Assembly: GCA_021783895.1 (NCBI GenBank)
Contig: JAJXTJ010000127.1
Location: 1-5,198 of the forward strand
DNA: 5,198 nt
Source of the DNA: Pseudomonadota bacterium
Lineage (GTDB): Bacteria; Pseudomonadota; Gammaproteobacteria; Burkholderiales; Sulfuricellaceae
Reading direction: 5' to 3'
Below are positions 4,734 to 5,198 of the stretch, piece after piece. The translations under genes and the position numbers were made by a program. Position 1 is the stretch's first letter; the number at the start of each line of letters is the position of its first letter. The notes beneath the pieces were generated by a model. The model did not search any database. It was not told the DNA's origin and saw only the letters and a list, made by a program, of their open reading frames with translations.

Positions 4734-5198
4734 GCAATCCAAGAACATCCGCCCAGCTTCAAGGCAGTCGCACAGCTCGCGATAGACCGCATGCAGGCGC
4801 GTCTTCGAGCATTCCGGGCCTACCACCCGCAGAATGCGGCGGGCGAGCGGCCCGTGTTCCAGCATCACGCGCAGCGGCTCGCGCCAGTGGGCTGAACCGT
4901 CCAGCGACGCAGCTTCGATGAGGTGGCGCCAGAGTTCGCCGGCCTGGCATTGCCGATCGGGGAAGCCCAGTAGCCGCAGATACTCGGCATCGTCGATCAC
5001 CGCCAGTTCGGCGTCGCGGATGCAGGCGTGCAGGACATTCACCAGATCGTCCGTCCCGATTGCCTGCTGCATGGAGAGCGGCGACCATGCGGCGGCGTAG
5101 ATCGCCTGCACCACGGCGGTGACGGCGGCGGCGATGGCAAGGTCGGCCTGCGGGCACTCCTGCACGTCGATCACGCGGACCTCGATAGCATTGCGCTT
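4731..5198 (-). CDS. GCS2-type carboxylate-amine ligase, C-terminal part
   Basis: The open frame runs off the window edge: eight further codons (KRNAIEVR) precede the internal GTG at 5172-5174, so that GTG is not the start. The visible 155 residues are the C-terminal part of a protein of the glutamate-cysteine ligase family 2 (YbdK-like). The segment NAIEVRVIDVQECPQADLAI is the diagnostic one: a beta strand with conserved E and R followed by D-Q and an acidic helix, part of the glutamine-synthetase-like fold that binds ATP and metal. Such enzymes join an amine to a carboxylate with ATP hydrolysis; true glutathione synthesis is not implied. The downstream same-strand neighbour is an N-formylglutamate amidohydrolase-like gene. 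RimK-like ATP-grasp ligases are known companions of such pairs and may lie upstream. The TAA stop falls at the end of repeat B, so the final residues (RMFLDC) may have been altered by its insertion. Confidence 0.85.
   Translation of the reverse strand, partial: KRNAIEVRVIDVQECPQADLAIAAAVTAVVQAIYAAAWSPLSMQQAIGTDDLVNVLHACIRDAELAVIDDAEYLRLLGFPDRQCQAGELWRHLIEAASLDGSAHWREPLRVMLEHGPLARRILRVVGPECSKTRLHAVYRELCDCLEAGRMFLDC

Noticed and set aside
4731..5174. GTG at 5172-5174 as the start of a separate 147-residue gene
   Set aside because: The frame is open to the window edge and the upstream codons (KRNAIEVR) complete the conserved GCS2 strand, so it is an internal valine.

Overview
The window is chromosomal DNA, moderately GC-rich, from a Gram-negative proteobacterium. 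The protein styles (Fe-type SodB, the DHH protein with a GGGR motif, the thioredoxin-like ferredoxin, the N-formylglutamate amidohydrolase/GCS2 pair) suggest a betaproteobacterium, perhaps of the Nitrosomonadales (Gallionella/Sulfuricella-like). The lineage is an inference from recognition of the sequences and was not tested. There are no tRNA, rRNA, transposase or CRISPR features.

Layout. Positions 1-144 hold an AT-rich leader with a good sigma70-like promoter and two small dyads in front of sodB (145-729, +), an iron superoxide dismutase. Convergent to it is a DHH-family phosphoesterase (783-1736, -). That gene is divergent, across only 39 bp, from a 12-helix-like VanZ family membrane protein (1776-3026, +) whose C-terminal part looks like a second, degenerate copy of the VanZ domain. 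A MazG/DCTPP1-like nucleotide pyrophosphohydrolase (2998-3354, +) overlaps the VanZ end by 29 bp and is probably translated from the same mRNA. Next comes a small thioredoxin-fold [2Fe-2S] ferredoxin (3517-3825, +). It converges on an N-formylglutamate amidohydrolase-family gene (3852-4562, -). Upstream of that gene, on the same strand, is the C-terminal part of a GCS2-type carboxylate-amine ligase (4731 to beyond 5198, -). The last two genes look like part of an amidoligase/amidohydrolase cluster that continues outside the window.

The most striking non-coding content is a pair of related palindromic elements, copy A (about 3361-3499) and copy B (about 4576-4733). Each has GC-rich inverted arms built from a 9-bp CACGGGGNN unit around a core of exactly 75 bp, and the cores are related in sequence. 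Copy B has a perfect 30-bp inverted repeat. Copy A has shorter arms (two units instead of three) with small mismatches. They lie in direct orientation 1.2 kb apart, fill two intergenic spaces almost completely, and bracket the ferredoxin and amidohydrolase genes. A different perfect palindrome (3824-3862, 18-bp stem, 3-base loop) sits between the convergent ferredoxin and amidohydrolase genes and contains both of their stop codons.

Functionally the window mixes oxidative-stress defence (SodB), nucleotide metabolism or housecleaning (DHH protein, MazG-like), a membrane protein of unknown function (VanZ-like), an electron carrier and a probable peptide/amino-acid ligase pathway. No single pathway joins them all. 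The dispersed palindromic elements are the best candidates for something poorly described.
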